Source: Paramacrobiotus richtersi (lineage: Eukaryota > Tardigrada > Eutardigrada > Parachela > Macrobiotidae). Taken from it: a stretch of 26,218 nucleotides of DNA. The position numbers and the translations under genes are program-made. A model generated the notes under the pieces. It saw nothing but the letters and a program-made list of their open reading frames with translations. It was not told the origin of the DNA and ran no database searches. This document shows positions 21,368-26,218 of this stretch, in pieces; positions within the stretch are counted from its first letter, which is position 1; each line of letters starts with the position of its first letter. The stretch is from the NCBI GenBank assembly GCA_034698045.1, contig JAQGAU010000567.1:1-26218 (forward strand). The letters run 5' to 3'.

Positions 21368-24300
21368 TTAAGCACCTTTTGTGCGGTTTTTTTTAAGGGA
21401 CAGTCGTTTTCTGTAAGGTTTCCAAGGGACAATGTCTAGCACTGCGTAAAGGAGCTGCCAATTGGTACAGGGGTGGATACCTGCAACAATAATGCAATCT
21501 GTAAAGCAGTCGATGTTTGCGCAACCGGTTAACTTTACCACTTGGCCAGTGACATCGATGGTGCCGCACACAGGGCTACCGGCAGTGCTCAGACCGCAGA
21601 TGAGGATCTTGCCGCTGCTCAGACCCAATAAAGCGTTCACTTGACTATACTTGGAGGTAATGGCTTCACCGATATATGCTCCGTCGTCTCCGGTGTACCA
21701 GTACGTGGGGTCAGCCCTATCTGCGGCAAAGGTGCAGTAGTCGACACAGTATCGCAAAATTAGATTTTTTGAAAAAAATACATGGGGTAGAGTAAAATAT
21801 GAAGACACTTTTGTTATAAAAAAAATGGAAAGACAGTGGATTTACCATAACTGTATATGACCCCATTCAGCGACGTTCTGGGAGTAGCTCCCCCACGTTT
21901 ATCGCCAAGGTCGCATCCGTATTTGGCCGAACCACTGACAACGGAGCAGGAACCGGAAGAAGTAGGCTGTTAGCCAAACAAACTTTAGTTATTATTAATT
22001 GGTTATGGATTAGTCCTCGACTTGACAAGGACACAAAAGCTCGGAATGGTACATACGTTCTGGAGCCAAAAATTGGTGTTGTCTTCATATTGATATCCCA
22101 CAATTGGTCCCGATGGAGCGTTGAGGAACACCTTACTAATGGGTACCGGTTTGCCCACCGGTGTCATTTGCCCGGTGGTGGCATCCACCGTAACTCGCAC
22201 TGTGCAGTTGCCTGAAAGACGTACATGCTTTTGATTCACGTTCTGTGGAAACACATGTCTGTATCGTGTTAAGTCAGTACTGTACCTTGGAAGGCGTAGA
22301 CAGGTGAACTCATATTGTTTATGTCTAGTCGAATGACCTGATCGACACCAGTCAGACAAGCAGACGCCGGACAAGTTTGAGTCACCCGGATAATTGGTCC
22401 GGTGAAGGCTTCTTCGACGCCGATAACGTTTCTTCCTCGTTCCACCCAGAAGATGCCCTCCTCCCCAACATCAGTGCCCCATGAGTTTGAAATCATCCAG
22501 TATGGAACGGCGTTCTGGTCCTCGCACCAACCGATAACGCGGACGGCGTGTCCGGTCTTGTTTACTGCGTTCGCTGCGGGTCCGCGGTAGGCCCCTGAAA
22601 TGATCGATGAGTAAACCTGCCTAGGCTAGAAATCACATGTTACATAACATTTAAAATAAAATAGTATCAAATGGCATTTTAAATACACTTTAGTAATTTG
22701 TCATCAGATTAGTAGAGTAACAAGCAGCTCCTGTATCATCTTGTGCGATATTATTTAGGAGTGGAAAGAAAGAAGAAACCTTAAAAAAAGTGCGGAAAGC
22801 AAGAAAACAAAGTTGTGGAATATTCTGCCGATGAGAAGCGGTGGAGAATTTTTCGCAGTATGATCTTTGTAAACGTCACAGAAAGAATACTACATGGTTA
22901 TTAATTGTGATATATTTTTTCAACATCAACCTTGTGCAGCCGTCCAGTCTTGCAAATCGGACCATGCATCGATGTCCGCGGTTATAGGGCCATTGGTCAT
23001 GATTTCGATCTGCATATCAGCCACGCTTGTTGCTAGGGCTGTCAGATCGTTTTTGTCATCGATGAAGTGTGTCCAGTACGCATCATCTACGATATAATAT
23101 GAACAAACTGAAAATATGCTGAGTTTTGTCCACATGCAGAGATGAAGTCCGGAATTTGTTTGCTATACGTGAGCTAATACCAAAGCGAACATCAGCCGAT
23201 GGGTTCTGCGGTACATAATTGGGATTCGTGCAGGAAGCTGGGCAGGTAAGTGGAATAGGTTTTGTAATCAGCGGATACGGCTCACAGCCAACCACGTTCG
23301 AAAAATCCCCGCCGCTGATATAACCCAACAAGGCTGCATTTTTATAAGCGGGGGCAGTGTTTCCTCCATCGTTGCAGCTAGAATACGTCACAAGTATCGT
23401 TCACACAATCAAGTGAAAAAGTAAGAAGCATTACAAACAATATTAGCCGTAGTCATGGTTGATAATACTTGATATCAACTGTCCTATCAAATCTGACTAA
23501 CAGCGTATACGGTGCATGCCCGTACCAATAGAACTGGATCGAGTTAACACAGAACAAAGTTACAGAAAGCAGCATCTCCTCGCTATTTTTCACGCACATA
23601 CCCTGAGCGTTATTTTCCTATTTGTTTATTTTGTTATGATATTAAATAAAAACCGTCTGAAGTAAACACGAATGTGCACCCCATTATCTGTATGTGGTCC
23701 ACATGTCAGGTTGATTCTCAATTTCTGGATGACCTTAACCAAACTTTCACATCTGTGGGCTTTCCAACAATCCGTCTTAACTGAGGACTTTACTGGGGCG
23801 ATCGATGACTGGATTTGCCAACAACGCTTTTTAGCGGATACATTTTTTTCGTCAAATCATTTTCATTCACAGTTTCATACTCGCCGCAGGATCTTATCGG
23901 ACGTACTTTTCCAGACCGGTTTTGGTTGCGTTGTAGCACGAAGCCAACTGTAGTGCGGACACATAAGTCTGGTCAACCTGACCGGATGCAATACAGATTC
24001 GGTCGGAAATAACACTGGCAGCTGACACAGCCTAGAGCAAAGACAATTGAATATAAACGTATTATGAGGGTTTGGTAAAAATACATATATAAAATAAACG
24101 CAATTCCAAACCGTAATGGATTCAACGTACCCAGCAAGTACCGCACTCGCCCTGATCCCGAATCTTCTTGATGCTTTGACAATTCGGCCACTGATCTCTG
24201 GCATCAAAACACTTGGGGATGACGCTAACTGTTCGCATCTTACTGCGGGATCGTCGGAATTTTGGGTGCTTCTTCTTCTCCTCCTTGCTTAACGGGATTG

Positions 24301-24527
24301 AACCGCCCTTCTTGCGCGGTTTAGCGGACTGGTGTTTTGCTTTGTTATCGCCAACGGCAGCGGCCTCCTGGCTATGTGATTTCGCTGCATCGCTGAAAAA
24401 GCAAAGCAAACGGTCAGTAACTCAAGCGTTTTACAGAACATCACAGTGAAGGATCGACTAACCTTTCACTGATGGTGACGCACAGCACGACCGCCATCAG
24501 GGCGACTAGACACAGTACGCGAATCAT
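21368..24527 (-). CDS. Cathepsin-B-like cysteine protease with C-terminal extension, copy 2
   Basis: Papain-family (C1A) protease, probably secreted or lysosomal. Nine exons: 24463-24527, 24131-24392, 23907-24031, 23181-23377, 22931-23086, 22286-22594, 22057-22211, 21846-21966 and 21368-21720. They sum to 1743 bases, 580 aa; intron phases are 2,0,2,1,1,1,0,1, identical to copy 1. Signal peptide [16 protein letters not shown]. The basic pro-region ([13 protein letters not shown]) does not look like the cathepsin B inhibitory propeptide. The mature start is CFDARDQWP. Active site: Gln102, Cys108 (GECGTCW), His284 (TGHAVRV) and Asn305 (SNSWG). The occluding loop is short and lacks the double His. 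From about residue 335 a 245-residue extension follows, including [26 protein letters not shown] and a Cys-rich tail absent from copy 1. I do not recognise the extension. Confidence 0.9.
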
Positions 24528-24576
24528 TTCGGGAAGTAAAGAATCTAAAGTGCATTTGCCTAGGGCTTGACAATGT

Positions 24577-24584
24577 TTTAAATA
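24577..24584 (-). promoter_or_regulatory. TATA box of cathepsin-like copy 2
   Basis: TATTTAAA on the minus strand, 50-57 bp upstream of the ATG at 24527. This implies a 5' UTR of only some 20-25 bases, close to the arrangement at copy 1. Confidence 0.55.
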
Positions 24585-24589
24585 GTAGT

Positions 24590-25289
24590 TTTGAAGGGGA
24601 CCGGTAGATTTATGGATCGTTAAACCTGACCGTTAAATCTGACCGCCTTCACGGAAAAAGTAAAACATTTCGTTGCTTTTGGTCATTTTCGTACACCACA
24701 GCAGCCGCTACAGTCACTACAGTGGGTCAGTTTGCGTTATCAATACGACTTTTGGCAACCTTTTAGAACGGTAGAAATGCAGTTACATTGTTACTGGATC
24801 GATGAATTTAAATTCGCTATAAGGCGCTGGATGTAGTTCGAGATTTAATGTCCATTTGCAAAACAATAAGTTTCGGAATTTATTGGGCCGTTAACCGCAA
24901 ATTTGGTTATGCAAAATCATGCATAAAGTATCGCTAAACTGTGGTAAAAAAAGATCTATCTTTTTTTTTCCACCGTTCGCGCCGAAAATAATCGAATTTG
25001 TATGGCTTAGCCTGTTATCAGAAGCCCGAAAAGGAGATATAGTATATAATAATTATGCTCCGGTTTCAAAAGAAAAGTTGATTGCTTTAAGAACCCTCCA
25101 ATAAATCGCATTTCCTGCTCACACACTAATTAAGACGCTTCGATCTTCGCAAGACACGGGGATGTTTTTCTGCCACCATTAGATCGTAAACATGCAGAGG
25201 TGTCGCACTATGTAAAACTGTCTCAAAAAAGCAAAGCGTTATCACACAATCCCGCTATCACAAAAACCGGTGCGTAACCAAGTACTACA
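24590..25289. other. Intergenic region upstream of copy 2
   Basis: No gene supported; an AT-rich stretch with a long T run near 24959-24970. The boundary of the duplicated flank lies near 25290. Confidence 0.45.
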
Positions 25290-26129
25290 GATGACAGCCG
25301 ACACAAGAGCCTTGTTCCCGCCATGAAATGCGCAGCATACAGATTCGCGCAACGAACTGCAAGACCATTCGGCTTTTGTTACAGCTTGCTTCTGTTACGG
25401 CTTGTGGAGAACATTTTGATGTTAACTGTATGCATTTACGGCCGACTTATGCCCATGCCGATTATCCAATGAAATGGTTGCTTTGATTTGGTTAACGCTT
25501 ATTACCATTCGATGTACCGTACCCTATAATACGAAGTCAGTACTGTATGTATCGGACACCTCCAATGCGCAGAACAAGCGCTTGTGGACAAGAAAAAGGT
25601 ACAAATCGATTTTTGAGAAGTTGAGCGTCATAAGTTTGTCCGCTTGGCAGGCGAATCGTTTGGAACTTCGTGTTTTTTTTGTTTTTTGAAGAGATCGGCT
25701 ATCTTGTTTTTTGAAGAGATCGGCAGGGATTTATTTCTGAAAACGGGATACTCCGATCAACGCATTTTTTGTTTCAACGTCTACGTTTCGAAATTGTGCA
25801 GGGTAACAGTCACCTTGTTTCGAGCACAGTTAAATGCCGCGCTGAATGGACCGAATTATTTAGTTGATCTGATGGCAGTTTGTACATATGACTGTTCATC
25901 TACTGTACTAACAAATAAAATCACGGACTTGTAGCTCGCACATAGCTCTTTATGTTTTTTTAAGCACGAAGCATCGTAGATTCGGTTTTAAAACTGGGAA
26001 CCTTTTACGTTCGATAAAACCGCCGCTATGTCACTGCAAACATTTTTAGAAGGCACAATAACAGGATGACAAAGCAGCATTAAGGTAGATTTTAGAACCG
26101 TTGTATAATCGTCTTTTGTGCGGATTTTT
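25290..26129. repeat. 3' flank of the third cathepsin-like paralog
   Basis: Duplicate of 20691-21367, but with extra sequence around 25540-25900 that has no clear partner. The last 200 bases align best (TTTTTAAGCACGAAGC, AAAACTGGGAACCTTTTACG, AGGATGACAAAG). Confidence 0.7.
25681..25724 (+). repeat. Short tandem duplication, 25-bp period
   Basis: GTTTTTTGAAGAGATCGGC occurs at 25681-25699 and again, identical over 19 bases, at 25706-25724. It lies in the non-matching part of the third paralog's flank. Confidence 0.8.
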
Positions 26130-26218
26130 CTAATCGGACAATCGTGTGGTGCAACGTTTCGTGCGGACAGTGTCTAGCACTGCGTAAAGGAGCTGCCGAT
26201 TGGTACAGCTGTGGACAC
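26130..26218 (-). CDS. Cathepsin-B-like paralog, copy 3, C-terminal end only
   Basis: The final 29 codons and TAG stop of a third paralog. The tail reads [17 protein letters not shown], matching [17 protein letters not shown] of copy 2 in the same frame; DNA identity is high over the first 48 bases and then drops. The stop comes about 7 codons earlier than in copy 2. The rest of the gene lies right of the window. It therefore has the long Cys-rich tail that copy 1 lacks, and is closer to copy 2. Confidence 0.8.
   Translation of the reverse strand, partial: VHSCTNRQLLYAVLDTVRTKRCTTRLSD

Noticed and set aside
23087-23180. Copy 2 exon 4 extended past 23181 in the open frame
   Set aside because: The GTATTA donor after DVRF aligns with the GTAAGA donor after DIRL in copy 1 and gives the conserved DDxYWT junction.
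1-26218. tRNA genes, CRISPR arrays, retroelements and prokaryotic operons
   Set aside because: I scanned for tRNA T-loop motifs, regularly spaced repeats, reverse-transcriptase motifs and gene overlaps with ribosome binding sites, and found nothing convincing.

Overview
The window reads as gene-sparse animal nuclear DNA: spliceosomal introns (mostly 60-340 bp), TATA boxes 50-66 bp upstream of start codons, secreted eukaryotic proteins and no operons. I infer a eutardigrade (Hypsibius/Ramazzottius-like). The main reason is that the F-box-like protein matches, from memory, an expanded tardigrade family; no database search was possible.

Layout. Positions 42-100 (-) hold the first exon of a Met/Pro-rich gene that runs off the left edge. 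Positions 2532-3545 (+) may hold a tiny three-exon gene. Positions 5250-7142 (+) encode a seven-transmembrane gustatory-receptor-like protein with three exons and a MITE-like element in its second intron. Tail to tail with it, 7452-9369 (-) encodes a secreted four-motif multicopper oxidase of fungal flavour, with one GC-AG intron. Positions 10855-13531 (-) and 21368-24527 (-) hold two paralogous nine-exon cathepsin-B-like cysteine proteases. All eight introns are conserved in position and phase, and both proteins carry a long C-terminal extension I do not recognise. The last exon of a third paralog enters at 26130-26218 (-). Between the two full copies lie a weak cysteine-rich ORF (14492-14860, -) and a three-exon F-box-like gene (15269-18810, -). 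That gene has one apparent frameshift, and its first intron holds a 1.13-kb foldback/MULE-like element with about 190-bp terminal inverted repeats and a 9-bp target duplication.

How it fits together. The right half is a growing protease cluster: the 3' flanks of copies 2 and 3 are visibly duplicated with a unit of about 4.6-4.7 kb. The oxidase and the proteases all have signal peptides, so they probably act outside the cell or in the endolysosomal lumen; the receptor and the F-box-like gene are unrelated neighbours. The most distinctive content is the protease-plus-extension architecture with altered active-site surroundings, and the fungal-type oxidase. I see no RNA genes, CRISPR arrays, retroelements or prokaryotic features.
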